The notes under the pieces: model-generated | The model's input: only the letters and a program-made list of their open reading frames with translations | The model's database searches: none | What the model was told of the DNA's origin: nothing | Origin: Ignavibacteria bacterium | Lineage (GTDB): Bacteria; Bacteroidota; Ignavibacteria; Kapaibacteriales; Kapaibacteriaceae | NCBI GenBank assembly: GCA_013204605.1 | Contig: JABMNI010000036.1 | Span: forward strand, 1 to 42,354 | Reading direction: 5' to 3' | DNA: 42,354 nt | Shown: positions 15,611 through 24,281 of the stretch, one piece after another | How positions within the stretch are numbered: position 1 is the stretch's first letter | Layout of the letters: every line of letters begins with the position of its first letter | Translations under genes and position numbers: made by a program

Positions 15611-18600
15611 TCACTTTTTGATTTTAGGAGTGCGCACAACTGTTCCTTTGGGTGCGAAAAGTATACTCTGTTTATCGGACTTCACAATTTGATTGTACTC
15701 TGATTTATACGCCTCATAGTTTGTAGGCATAACATAATCGCTCTTCCAAACGTTGGTTCTTGTTACGTTAAACGTTGATTTATCGGTGACGGAATTTAGA
15801 GAGTAAGAGAAAACATTGTTTTCGGATTTGAACGAATTTTGTCCACCAAGAATCACGTATCCACTAGGAATGGAAATTTGCATCGATTCCGATAATGTGT
15901 CGGAATTACTTTTAAACACATACGGATAATTGCGCTTTGTGTAGCCTAAGGCGGTTTCAGGCAGATTCTTGTCGAACCATGGAACGTCCATTATCAGAAA
16001 CTCGCCGGCTTCGCGGAGAAAATCGGGGACGGTATAACTAACCGAATAGGTGAGCCGCGGCGAAAGTTGAATAAGATCGTCAACTTCGAAATTATCTAAC
16101 GTAACATTTGCATAACGCTGGCTCAAGTCTTCTAAAACCGAGCGCTCAATATCGGCAATCGTCTTTTCTTTCCACGAAGATCTGTATGGCTGCGTATGGG
16201 CGCCTGTAAACGTGAATACTTGATTGATCTTAGCCGACAAATTTGGAAGTAAATCGATTTTAGATTTCACATACACGTTGTTCGTTGCGAGCTGCTTGCG
16301 GTGCAACGTAATAGGGATTATCCAACCCGGTTTTATTATGAGTGCCAATGCATCTACGTCAGCCGAAGGTAAGCTGCGTATCGGCATGTCTGTGGCCGTC
16401 AAGTCCAAAAACAACGGACCCGACTCAGATTCAACAAGAACTATCGCGTGATCAAAAGGAATCGATGGCAATAGATTTCTTTGAAGGGGCGATGTGTGAG
16501 TTTGCACCAGAACGTGATATGAATCAATTCCACGTTCAGCAAGCATTGAAATACAAAGCGTAGCAACATCCTTGCAATCTCCAATACGGGTTGCTAAGAC
16601 ATCGCGCGCTTTTTGAGGCACTACACCTGATTGCCGAAACGGAACGTTGCTATATCGAATTTCTGATGTAATGTACTGATAAACGCCGGTTATAATTTCC
16701 TCTTCGGTATGTTGCACATCTTTAGGAAAAAGTTCATCCATTAAATCAGAAACTTCAAGAGAGGGTTTAATTTTTGCTCTTGCGATATCAGAGTACCACA
16801 TAACAATATCGCCCCAGGTTTTAAAAGAGGATATCTGTAATACTACGCCCGCGTCGCCCATCGAAGGCATACCTTCCTCATAAATCATTTCAGGAAGATT
16901 CACCATTTTCCATACATGAAGTTCCCCGTATCGTGTGCTCGTTGTTGTGGGTTGAGTTGAAGTATTTGTCATACTCCAATTGAAGGACTGCCCCTCAGGT
17001 ACTATCATACTGTACGTGCAAGACTCTACCGGCACGAATGTGTTAAACAGTTTTTCATCGAAAAATTGTTTTGCCATTTCACCGTAGGATGATTCTCGCG
17101 TTTTGGTTTTGATGTAAATGAAATCTCCAGGTTCGAGGGATTTAAAGACGGCTAAGGAGCCTTGACGGTCTGCTGGAATTTCCTTGCCATTTGGTTTACG
17201 TACTACCGCTTTGTCAACCGTAAAGCTCGCTGTTCCCGCGCCGGGTAAGTTCATCTCTTTGTATTGGTCAATGCCGGCACTCGTGAATACTCTCAACAAA
17301 ATTTCGTAGACAACTTCGCAATTGCTGCCATCGTAAACAACGCGACGCGTATCGTCCATCAGGTACACAGCTTTTGAATTCGGGTATTTCGCCGCCGTTG
17401 GTGCAGAGGCAATTAGCGCCTCAATATTTGTTGAAGGCATAAGCGTAAATGGCGAAGGTATCTGCAATACATCGCGAAGTGCTTCGCGTGCGTCGAAATT
17501 TGAAGGATCAAAATATATTGCGTTTTTGAATGACTCTACAGCATTATCCAACTGTCTTACGCTACGACAAATTACCCCTGCCTTATACCATTGCGAAGAA
17601 ACGCCGGGTGCAATCGCAATTGCTTTCTTCATCGATTCCATTGCTTTTTCAAAGTCTTTTCTGCCGGAATACATATCCGCTAGTATGGAGTAATAACCCG
17701 GAGCCGCCGGCGAAAAATCTACAAGTTTGGCAAACGTTTTTTCATAATCAGCAAAGTTGCCGGAATCCTTATACAAGTTCGCCAACACTAATAGTCCTTG
17801 CTCTGAATACGTTGCATCCAAATGTCGCTTCATTACTTCAATCGCGCCCTTATACCTCTCCTTACCCTTAAGTGTAAGTACCGCAGCTAACGTAGCATAC
17901 CTATAATTATCCGGATGTAACGTAAATGCCAAGTCTACAATTGCATTGAAAACTTGCATGCGATCGCGCTTCTGTGCCATTTCTATGGCGGCGTCAAAGT
18001 AGTCCACAGTGAGGGGCATAACATCCCGCATTACCACTACGATCTGTTCCGCGTCGTCAATGCGGTCGGCCGTCATAGCCTGACGGAATGTGTACGATAA
18101 AGATGCCGGCAAGTCCGGACGTAGGCTCGACATCTTTTCGGCAGTTGCTTGAAGCTCGTCAAATTTCGAACCGCGCGAGTACGCTTCGCCGGCCAGATTG
18201 AGTGTAACCAAACAATCCGGCGCAATAGCCAATGCTCTACGAATCACCTTCTCGGCTTCCATGGATTCATCGTTGCGCAAAAGCGATTCTGTTAGCAGAA
18301 AATAGTTTTCTAAATGCTTTGGATTGTTCTGAATAGCCCCCTTAAAAAAATCTACGAATGGGTTGGCGATTATCTTGGCTTGTGGGTCGGATATTTGATA
18401 CTCATGTTTTTCCGATGAGTATTTAATATTTGAAAGGGGCTGCCCGTGTTTGTCAGTAATTCTAAATAAAAAATTGCACCGACCCAATTCTGAGTTGGTG
18501 TTTTTAATCAGGATTCTATTCCAACCTTTGTTAAGCGTTACCTCGGTGATGTAGGTGTCGAGGTCGTTGTTGTGCTCGTCTGGCGTGCCATGAACTAGCG

Positions 18601-19393
18601 AGTCGTTTACAATGAGTTTAAAGCCGCCGCTCGTTCCGATACGCATATGCACGCGTTGTTCAACGTCGCTCCACGCATACGTAGTAGCGTAAAACGCAGC
18701 GAATACCGAGGGGAAATACCGGGCGTAATCTATCCAATAATCATTGCGAAAAAGCTTTGGAGTTTGCCATCTTACCTTCACGCCACTAAGACCATCGTAC
18801 ACGCCATTCGTGTCGTCTTCTTGTCGTGGCGGAAATATTCGATCGTACCCAGCGCCAGAAACATTATAAAAGGGGCCAATCAGGCGCCACTCTGTTACGG
18901 CACCAATCTTACTGTATAATTCCTTCGCTTTTGGAATATTTCCTGTGCGTTCGGCTATGCCGGCCAAATGTTCGTACGCCATGGTTTGCAGAATACCCAG
19001 TGAATCCGGTTTGGCAATTACTCTTTCCAACCACGCGCTTACGCCCGAAGTTGGGCGGTTTGCTTGATTCAAAAACCTTCGAGTAACGAATGAGGCGTAG
19101 AGGTATGGATACGGGTCATTGCTAACTTGAAGGGCGTTGTTGTAGGCATCCCATGAAGCCGAATCATCCAAGCTTAGGTCATAGGCAAAACTTAACCCAA
19201 GCCAAGCGCGAATATCGGCAGGGTGGGCGGCAACAGATCTGGTAAAATGATCAATCGCCGAAACATCGTCATTCTTAATTAAATAATTCCAACCCGATTC
19301 TGTAGTGGTTTCTTGAGCCGTCACATGGGTGGTTGAAATAAAAAGTACGCATGCTAGAATGAGGAGTAAGTTTATAGTGAGAGTCCATTTCAT
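15611..19393 (-). CDS. Large exported TPR protein with a transglutaminase-like protease core
   Basis: The 1260-residue protein starts at the ATG at 19393 (MKWTLTINLLLILACVLF...), which gives a signal peptide cut near VTAQ. An AGGA lies just upstream. About residues 30-620 are TPR-type helical repeats (AEKVIRRALAIAPDCLVTLN, KAMESMKKAIAIAPGVSSQW, NAVESFKNAIYFDPSNFDAR), after a beta-rich insertion near 190-330. A DUF3857-like beta domain follows (about 660-880). The transglutaminase-like core has Cys940 (GDCKDVATL), His982 (FDHAIV) and Asp997 (LFLDLTA), an intact triad. The tail is DUF3858-like. Such proteins are common in Bacteroidota envelopes. It may be a peptide-bond cleaving or cross-linking enzyme, but the substrate is unknown. 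It is coupled to the downstream thiamine pyrophosphokinase. Confidence 0.85.
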   Translation of the reverse strand: MKWTLTINLLLILACVLFISTTHVTAQETTTESGWNYLIKNDDVSAIDHFTRSVAAHPADIRAWLGLSFAYDLSLDDSASWDAYNNALQVSNDPYPYLYASFVTRRFLNQANRPTSGVSAWLERVIAKPDSLGILQTMAYEHLAGIAERTGNIPKAKELYSKIGAVTEWRLIGPFYNVSGAGYDRIFPPRQEDDTNGVYDGLSGVKVRWQTPKLFRNDYWIDYARYFPSVFAAFYATTYAWSDVEQRVHMRIGTSGGFKLIVNDSLVHGTPDEHNNDLDTYITEVTLNKGWNRILIKNTNSELGRCNFLFRITDKHGQPLSNIKYSSEKHEYQISDPQAKIIANPFVDFFKGAIQNNPKHLENYFLLTESLLRNDESMEAEKVIRRALAIAPDCLVTLNLAGEAYSRGSKFDELQATAEKMSSLRPDLPASLSYTFRQAMTADRIDDAEQIVVVMRDVMPLTVDYFDAAIEMAQKRDRMQVFNAIVDLAFTLHPDNYRYATLAAVLTLKGKERYKGAIEVMKRHLDATYSEQGLLVLANLYKDSGNFADYEKTFAKLVDFSPAAPGYYSILADMYSGRKDFEKAMESMKKAIAIAPGVSSQWYKAGVICRSVRQLDNAVESFKNAIYFDPSNFDAREALRDVLQIPSPFTLMPSTNIEALIASAPTAAKYPNSKAVYLMDDTRRVVYDGSNCEVVYEILLRVFTSAGIDQYKEMNLPGAGTASFTVDKAVVRKPNGKEIPADRQGSLAVFKSLEPGDFIYIKTKTRESSYGEMAKQFFDEKLFNTFVPVESCTYSMIVPEGQSFNWSMTNTSTQPTTTSTRYGELHVWKMVNLPEMIYEEGMPSMGDAGVVLQISSFKTWGDIVMWYSDIARAKIKPSLEVSDLMDELFPKDVQHTEEEIITGVYQYITSEIRYSNVPFRQSGVVPQKARDVLATRIGDCKDVATLCISMLAERGIDSYHVLVQTHTSPLQRNLLPSIPFDHAIVLVESESGPLFLDLTATDMPIRSLPSADVDALALIIKPGWIIPITLHRKQLATNNVYVKSKIDLLPNLSAKINQVFTFTGAHTQPYRSSWKEKTIADIERSVLEDLSQRYANVTLDNFEVDDLIQLSPRLTYSVSYTVPDFLREAGEFLIMDVPWFDKNLPETALGYTKRNYPYVFKSNSDTLSESMQISIPSGYVILGGQNSFKSENNVFSYSLNSVTDKSTFNVTRTNVWKSDYVMPTNYEAYKSEYNQIVKSDKQSILFAPKGTVVRTPKIKK

Positions 19394-19410
19394 GTCAAAA
19401 GTCCTATGAA

Positions 19411-19432
19411 GTTGTGGTACAACATTGGTACA
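19411..19432. promoter_or_regulatory. Candidate operator between the TPR-transglutaminase and uspA genes
   Basis: TGGTACA occurs at 19415-19421 and 19426-19432, 11 bp apart (one helical turn). The first copy sits in a small inverted repeat, GTTGT-GGT-ACAAC (19411-19423). This lies in the 78-base gap between two diverging genes, so it could control either. No sigma-factor box is confidently seen. Confidence 0.35.
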
Positions 19433-19471
19433 TTGCGCCACATACCCATTAATTTACCCAAAAAAAGCACC

Positions 19472-19930
19472 ATGTTTACTGTAAAAACACTACTCGTTCC
19501 AACGGACTTCTCCGAAAACGCCACTAAGGCTTTGGGGATGGCAAAGGAAATTGCAAAAGGTACAAAGGCCGTAATCCATCTGATTCACATAGTTGAACCC
19601 GTAGTATACCCTGCAGATTGGAGCTATGCTCAAGTTGGGTTTGCCGATATCGAACAAGAGTTGTTTTCAAATGCCGAGCGGGAACTAACCCATATTGCCA
19701 CCGTTTTGCGTGCCGATGGATTCACCGTTGTAACAGGCGTGAAACGAGGACGGGCATCCGATGAAATTTGTAATTATGCCGCCGAGCAAGACATTAGCAT
19801 TGTCTGCATTGGTACCCACGGTCGCAGCGGATTTGAACACTTTCTATTCGGCAGTACAACCGAACGTGTTTTGAGAAGTGCACCGTGCCCAGTACTTTCG
19901 GTACGACTCAAAGAAACAATTAGCAATTAG
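19472..19930 (+). CDS. Universal stress protein UspA family
   Basis: I start at the ATG at 19472, since the upstream extension has no ribosome-binding site and the domain begins here (MFTVKTLLVPTDFSENA). The 152-residue protein is a single Usp domain with the ATP-binding motif GTHGRSGFEHFLFGSTTERV (G-2x-G-9x-G-S/T). It ends at the usual CPVLSVR strand. Usp proteins bind ATP and are induced in stress or starvation in other bacteria; the exact role here is unknown. After the domain come about seven residues (KETISN) encoded by the AATTAGC repeat that also supplies the TAG stop. It is divergent from the TPR-transglutaminase gene. Confidence 0.88.
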   Translation: MFTVKTLLVPTDFSENATKALGMAKEIAKGTKAVIHLIHIVEPVVYPADWSYAQVGFADIEQELFSNAERELTHIATVLRADGFTVVTGVKRGRASDEICNYAAEQDISIVCIGTHGRSGFEHFLFGSTTERVLRSAPCPVLSVRLKETISN

Positions 19931-20095
19931 TAATTAGCAATTCCTCGTCGCTCATAATTGAAAGTTCGTAACTCGTAATTGAAAGTTCGTAACTCGTCGC
20001 TCGCAATGAAAGTTCGTAGCTCGTAACTCGTAATTCGTAACTCAGAAATAGAACTTCCATAATTCTTAATTACTAATTCTTAATTCATAATTGTT
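19919..20095. repeat. AT-rich degenerate tandem repeat downstream of uspA
   Basis: AATTAGC-type units (19919-19942) give way to GAAAGTTCGTA(A/G)CTCGT units at about 19960, 19981 and 20008, with CGTAACTCGTAATTCG variants. Then come inverted-looking TAATTCTTAATTACTAATTC copies (20062-20085). The region of about 170 bases between uspA and fbp holds nothing else that I can support. Confidence 0.7.
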
Positions 20096-20104
20096 GTTAG
20101 TGCT

Positions 20105-21121
20105 ATGCCCATTGTAAACATGTCCAAACTCATCACAATTGAACGACACATTGTTGAGGCGGGGGCGTTGCATCCGGAGGCAACGGGTGAGTTTTCAAGG
20201 CTGCTCCGAGACTTTATGTTGGCGCTTAGGATTGTAGCTAGGGATGTTCGACGAGCCGGATTGAACGACATGCTGGGAATGACGGAGGATACAAATGTGC
20301 ATGGCGAAAACGTAAAGCGTTTGGATATCCATGCGAACGAAGTGATTTTTAGATCGATGGATCACGGAGGCCACCTTTGCGTGATGGCATCGGAGGAAGC
20401 TGAATCTATTATTCCGATACCAGATGAGTATCGTAAAGGGAAGTATGTTTTGGTATTCGATCCGTTAGACGGGTCATCTAATATTGACGTAAATGTTTCG
20501 ATTGGAACAATTTTCTCGATATATCGAAGAATCGACGAATCTTCAGTGGAGGCCGGTACCGTTGAAGATTGTTTGCAGCCCGGATGGAAACAAGTGGCTG
20601 CCGGATATGCGATGTATGGCAGTAGTACGCAGTTCGTGTACACCACGGGAGATGGTGTTGATGTGTTTACGTTCGATCCAACCATCGGCGAATTCTTGTT
20701 GACGTTTGAAAAAATCCGGATTCCAGAGCGTGGAAAAATTTACTCCGTCAACAGTGGAAATGCGCACAAATGGAGCCCGGGTTTGCGAGAATATGTCACG
20801 CATTTATTGCGTCCGTCGGATGATGGCTGCCGACCCTATTCTTTGCGATATGTAGGAACCATGGTTGCCGATATACATCGCACGCTGTACTATGGCGGGA
20901 TATTTATGTACCCGGCCGACACCAGCGCACCCACGGGAAAACTGCGGTTGGTGTACGAGGTAAACCCGATGGCATTTATAATAGAACAAGCCGGCGGACG
21001 TGCTACGGACGGAAAAAACCGTATTATGGATGTCACACCCGAGTCACTCCACCAGCGCATTCCCTGCTTTATGGGAAGCACACAAGACGTTCTGGAAGTG
21101 GAATCCTATCTGAATACATAA
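20105..21121 (+). CDS. fbp: Class I fructose-1,6-bisphosphatase
   Basis: The enzyme removes the 1-phosphate from fructose-1,6-bisphosphate in gluconeogenesis. The 338 residues include the metal-binding region EEAESI..PDEYRKG, the family signature VFDPLDGSSNIDVNVS, the substrate-binding SGNAHKWSPGLREYV and SLRYVGTMVADIHRTL. Also seen are GGIFMYPAD, KLRLVYEVNPMAFIIEQAGG and a C-terminal CFMGSTQDVLEVESYL. The ATG at 20105 and a second ATG at 20120 are both possible starts. No Shine-Dalgarno is evident before either. It follows the repeat tract after uspA and is probably transcribed on its own. Confidence 0.95.
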   Translation: MPIVNMSKLITIERHIVEAGALHPEATGEFSRLLRDFMLALRIVARDVRRAGLNDMLGMTEDTNVHGENVKRLDIHANEVIFRSMDHGGHLCVMASEEAESIIPIPDEYRKGKYVLVFDPLDGSSNIDVNVSIGTIFSIYRRIDESSVEAGTVEDCLQPGWKQVAAGYAMYGSSTQFVYTTGDGVDVFTFDPTIGEFLLTFEKIRIPERGKIYSVNSGNAHKWSPGLREYVTHLLRPSDDGCRPYSLRYVGTMVADIHRTLYYGGIFMYPADTSAPTGKLRLVYEVNPMAFIIEQAGGRATDGKNRIMDVTPESLHQRIPCFMGSTQDVLEVESYLNT

Positions 21122-21231
21122 CCTCGGGATGTGTTAAACAAACACCTAGCCCCTTTCAATATTTGACAGCTATAAATTTTTTGTAAGCAAAATATGGATG
21201 GGTTTTTGAGAAGTAAAATGAGAGGCGAGTT

Positions 21232-21963
21232 ATGAAATCGAGACGAGCATTTATTAAAACAGTAGCCGCCGGATCTGTTGCGGCTGGTACAATGTTGAAT
21301 TCAAAGTTGCTGGAGGCGTCGCCCATTGCGTATGGTCCACCGCCATCCGGTCAGCCCCATGCCCTCCCAGATTTGCCCTACGCATACGATGCCCTAGAAC
21401 CATATATCGATGCTGAGACCATGAAACTGCATCACGATAAGCACCATCAGGGGTATGTGAACGGGCTGAATAAGGCCGAGGCGGAACTGGCAAAATGCAG
21501 GGAATCGAAGGATTATTCGCTCATCCAACACTGGAGTAGACAACTAGCTTTTAATGGCGGCGGACACTGGCTGCACTCCATGTTTTGGAAGACGATGGCA
21601 CCGAATGGTAAAGGGGGAGGGGGCTTACCAGGCGGAATAGTTGCCGAAGCTATAAAAGATAGTTTTGGAGATTTCGACCAATTTGCGGCTCATTTTTCAG
21701 CTGCCGCCGGAGCCGTAGAGGGTAGTGGTTGGGCGTTATTGCACTTCAGATACGATGATCAAAAGCTAGTTATTATGCAAGCTGAAAACCAGCAAAAGCT
21801 TAGTGCGTGGGGCTCTGTGCCAATTTTAGGTGTCGATGTTTGGGAACACGCTTACTACATTAAGTATCAAAATAAACGTGCCGATTACGTGAAAGCGTGG
21901 TGGAATGTGGTGAATTGGGGACAGGTTGAGAAGAATTTGCTCTGGATATTAAATAAAAAGTAA
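21232..21963 (+). CDS. Fe/Mn superoxide dismutase with a Tat-type signal peptide
   Basis: This 243-residue protein starts with MKSRRAFIKTVAAGSVAAGT, with S-R-R-x-F-x-K as in twin-arginine signals, and it ends in an Ala-rich h-region. It is therefore predicted to be exported folded with its metal. The catalytic part begins near residue 45 (PDLPYAYDALEPYID). Metal ligands are His in MKLHHDKHHQGYV, His in NGGGHWLHSMFW, and Asp and His in VDVWEHAYYIKY. The second metal loop reads GHWLHS where GHLNHS is common. Sequence alone does not settle iron versus manganese. A GAGAGGCGAG Shine-Dalgarno-like stretch precedes the ATG. Confidence 0.9.
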   Translation: MKSRRAFIKTVAAGSVAAGTMLNSKLLEASPIAYGPPPSGQPHALPDLPYAYDALEPYIDAETMKLHHDKHHQGYVNGLNKAEAELAKCRESKDYSLIQHWSRQLAFNGGGHWLHSMFWKTMAPNGKGGGGLPGGIVAEAIKDSFGDFDQFAAHFSAAAGAVEGSGWALLHFRYDDQKLVIMQAENQQKLSAWGSVPILGVDVWEHAYYIKYQNKRADYVKAWWNVVNWGQVEKNLLWILNKK

Positions 21964-21974
21964 TGTGGAAAAGT

Positions 21975-22005
21975 TTTGCTTGTTTGATAAACTATGGTAA
22001 CTTGC
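21975..22005 (+). promoter_or_regulatory. Possible Bacteroidota-type promoter of the RNA-binding protein gene
   Basis: TTTG (21975-21978), 19 bases, then TAACTTGC (21998-22005). This resembles the TTTG-N19-TAnnTTTG promoter of Bacteroidota. It would give a leader of about 95 bases before the RRM gene. It is a single-locus pattern match, so it is tentative. Confidence 0.3.
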
Positions 22006-22107
22006 ATGATTAGGCCGTGGGCGAGCTGCCGGTTTAATGATGCTAAGCAGTTTAATTAAGTGTGTCTTTATTGCATCCGTTAAGTAAGTTCGCAAAAGGT
22101 TGATTGT

Positions 22108-22386
22108 ATGAATATCTATGTAGGAAATCTTCCGTACTCTTTTGGTGACCCTGAACTCAAGCAAATGTTTGAAGAGTTTGGTGAAGTATCAAGCGCGTCG
22201 GTAGTAAAAGACAAATTCACAGGTCGTAGCCGTGGTTTCGGTTTTGTGGAAATGTCGGACAATGACGCGGGAAACCGTGCCATCGAAAACTCTAATGGTA
22301 GGAACTTCGGCGGTCGTAACCTCGTTGTAAACGAGGCACGTCCAAAAGAAGACCGTCCACGCCAAGAGCGCGGACCACGTCACTGA
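22108..22386 (+). CDS. RRM-type RNA-binding protein
   Basis: This 92-residue protein is a single RNA recognition motif. RNP2 is IYVGNLPYSF at the start, RNP1 is RGFGFVEM near residue 50, and an Arg/Lys/Pro-rich tail runs PKEDRPRQERGPRH. Bacterial homologues (cyanobacterial Rbp and Bacteroidota RRM proteins) are often cold- or stress-associated RNA chaperones. It probably acts in the cytoplasm on RNA. It stands between the superoxide dismutase and a clear intrinsic terminator, with a long AT-rich leader, so it is likely monocistronic. Confidence 0.93.
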   Translation: MNIYVGNLPYSFGDPELKQMFEEFGEVSSASVVKDKFTGRSRGFGFVEMSDNDAGNRAIENSNGRNFGGRNLVVNEARPKEDRPRQERGPRH

Positions 22387-22414
22387 TCCCGAATACGAGA
22401 TCTAGATAAAGAAG

Positions 22415-22447
22415 AGGAGCTTTCTGGAAACAGATGGCTCCTTTTTT
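22415..22447 (+). terminator. Intrinsic terminator after the RRM gene
   Basis: AGGAGC at 22415-22420 pairs with GCTCCT at 22437-22442 across a 16-base loop, followed by a run of T. It is well placed about 30 bases after the stop of the RNA-binding protein. Confidence 0.75.
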
Positions 22448-22545
22448 ATTAGTGGGGGAGTTGGTTTATATCGTTTAGCTCAGTTGATTTTAGCCGTTAG
22501 GTGAATGCGTCGTAAATTTGTGGTCCTATTTATAGCGGAGAGTGT

Positions 22546-23634
22546 ATGGAGTTCTTTGACGTCGTCAATTCAATGGGTCACGAACAAGTGGTTTTGTGCT
22601 CTGACCCAGTTACCGGCCTTCGGGCAATAATTTGTATCCACAATACCAGCCTTGGCCCGGCGCTTGGCGGTACACGCATGTGGAAGTATGAATCCGATCA
22701 GGCGGCATTGACTGACGCACTTCGATTATCTCGAGGTATGACGTATAAAGCAGCTGTCTCTGGGGTTAACCTAGGTGGTGGGAAAGCTGTTATTCTTGGC
22801 GATCCAAGAACCGATAAAAATGAAACTCTATTCCGTGCATACGGCAGAATGGTGGAAACACTCAGAGGTAGGTATATAACCGCCGAAGATGTGGGCACCA
22901 GTGTGCGGGATATGGAATGGATTAGAATGGAAACGAAATACGTTACTGGAGTGGGTGGTCCCGGCGGTTCCGGCGATCCTTCACCGGTTACCGCACTTGG
23001 AGTTTTCTCTGGTATGTTGGCTTCAGCAAAAAAAATGTGGGGCGCAGATACTCTGTCAGGGAAAAAGATTGTTGTACAAGGTGCCGGGAACGTTGCCTCG
23101 TATCTGATTTCTCATTTGACCGATGCCGGTGCTACCGTTTACGTTTCAGATATTTACGAAGAGAAAGCAGTTAACGTGGCTAAGAAAACGGGGGCCTCAG
23201 TAATCAAAGCCTCGGACGTGTTTACAACCAAGTGCGATATTTTTTCACCTAATGCCTTAGGCGGAATTCTTGATGACGATGTAATACCCCAGCTGACTTG
23301 TAGTATAGTTTGCGGTGGGGCTAACAATCAACTGAAGAGCGAGCAAAAGCATGCTCAGATGCTTCACGAACGTGGAATTATGTACGCGCCGGACTACGTA
23401 GTTAACTCAGGTGGTCTAATGAACGTGGCATCGGAAGTTGATGGATATGAGCAAAGCAAGGTTATGCGCCAGGCCGAAGGTATATACGATATCACTATGA
23501 ACATCCTGAACATTTCGGCAGACAGAAACATTTTGACAATCGACGCATCGAATGCAATTGCAGAAGAACGTTTAGCTAAGTTGAGACACGTTCACGGTAC
23601 GTACGTAGGCTCGCCAACAATTCGTGGTGTGTAA
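22546..23634 (+). CDS. ldh: Leucine (branched-chain amino acid) dehydrogenase
   Basis: This 362-residue protein belongs to the Glu/Leu/Phe/Val dehydrogenases. It catalyses NAD-dependent oxidative deamination of leucine, isoleucine and valine, or the reverse amination. The catalytic domain contains GPALGGTRMW, MTYKAAVSGVNLGGGKAVI (catalytic Lys) and ITAEDVGTSV. The Rossmann part carries VVQGAGNVASYL and CGGANNQL, and the C-terminal domain YAPDYVVNSGGLMNV. The length and the GGTR/GGGKAVI spacing fit leucine dehydrogenase rather than glutamate dehydrogenase. A GGAG precedes the ATG. It precedes nusB by 14 bases and may be co-transcribed with it. Confidence 0.9.
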   Translation: MEFFDVVNSMGHEQVVLCSDPVTGLRAIICIHNTSLGPALGGTRMWKYESDQAALTDALRLSRGMTYKAAVSGVNLGGGKAVILGDPRTDKNETLFRAYGRMVETLRGRYITAEDVGTSVRDMEWIRMETKYVTGVGGPGGSGDPSPVTALGVFSGMLASAKKMWGADTLSGKKIVVQGAGNVASYLISHLTDAGATVYVSDIYEEKAVNVAKKTGASVIKASDVFTTKCDIFSPNALGGILDDDVIPQLTCSIVCGGANNQLKSEQKHAQMLHERGIMYAPDYVVNSGGLMNVASEVDGYEQSKVMRQAEGIYDITMNILNISADRNILTIDASNAIAEERLAKLRHVHGTYVGSPTIRGV

Positions 23635-23648
23635 CCAGAAAACAATTA

Positions 23649-24230
23649 ATGAAACTATCCGACAATCCATTTCCAATCAGCAAGATTAAACAAGTCACAG
23701 GTTCACGCCATTTGGCAAGAGAAAAAGTGCTTCAGGTGATCGCTGCCACTGCAAACGGCGAAGTGTCTTTAGATGATGCCTTCCCTCATATTTTTTATCG
23801 ACAATTTTCTTTCGACGACGTAGAGAATACAGAAACCACGGGCAGAATCCTTCATCCTTCCGAGGTTGAAGAAATGGAAGCCGATATACCGATTACCTGG
23901 ATCCAGACCGATATAGACTATGCTATTCAGGTTGTGGAGAGTGCCAGAGATCTTCGTGAAAAGATACAGGAATTGCTAGAAAAATATTCCAAAAATTGGG
24001 ATGTAGAGCGCATTGCTCAGATGGACAAGAATCTGTTAATATTGTCGATCGCTGAATTGATTGGCTGCAAAGAAATACCAGTTAAAGTAACAATCAACGA
24101 AGTGATAGAACTTGCAAAGAGATACTCTACCGACAAGAGTGGTACGTTTATTAATGGCTTGTTAGATGCAGTTGTTGTTGACCTTACCGCCGACGGTAAA
24201 ATCAACAAATCAGGCCGAGGATTGAAGTGA
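23649..24230 (+). CDS. nusB: Transcription antitermination factor NusB
   Basis: NusB binds boxA RNA with S10 (NusE) and keeps RNA polymerase processive in rRNA operons. The protein has the opening SRHLAREKVLQVIAA and the C-terminal half ENWDVERIAQMD-like segment (NWDVERIAQMDKNLLILSIAEL), followed by IPVKVTINEVIELAKRYS and SGTFINGLLDAVV, all standard for the family. At 193 residues it is longer than the usual 140, with an N-terminal lead and an acidic insertion (about residues 35-85), a layout also known from Bacteroidota/Chlorobi NusB proteins. It follows leucine dehydrogenase by 14 bases. Confidence 0.9.
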   Translation: MKLSDNPFPISKIKQVTGSRHLAREKVLQVIAATANGEVSLDDAFPHIFYRQFSFDDVENTETTGRILHPSEVEEMEADIPITWIQTDIDYAIQVVESARDLREKIQELLEKYSKNWDVERIAQMDKNLLILSIAELIGCKEIPVKVTINEVIELAKRYSTDKSGTFINGLLDAVVVDLTADGKINKSGRGLK

Positions 24231-24281
24231 TTAGTTGTGAGAGATAAATAGCCATAGAAGTAAATTTCAAAGGATAAAAAC

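Noticed and set aside
19406-19471. N-terminal extension of uspA
   Set aside because: No ribosome-binding site; the Usp domain starts at 19472 and the extension reaches into the divergent promoter.
22415-22447. Riboswitch between the RRM and leucine dehydrogenase genes
   Set aside because: Only one simple stem with a T tract; it fits an intrinsic terminator.
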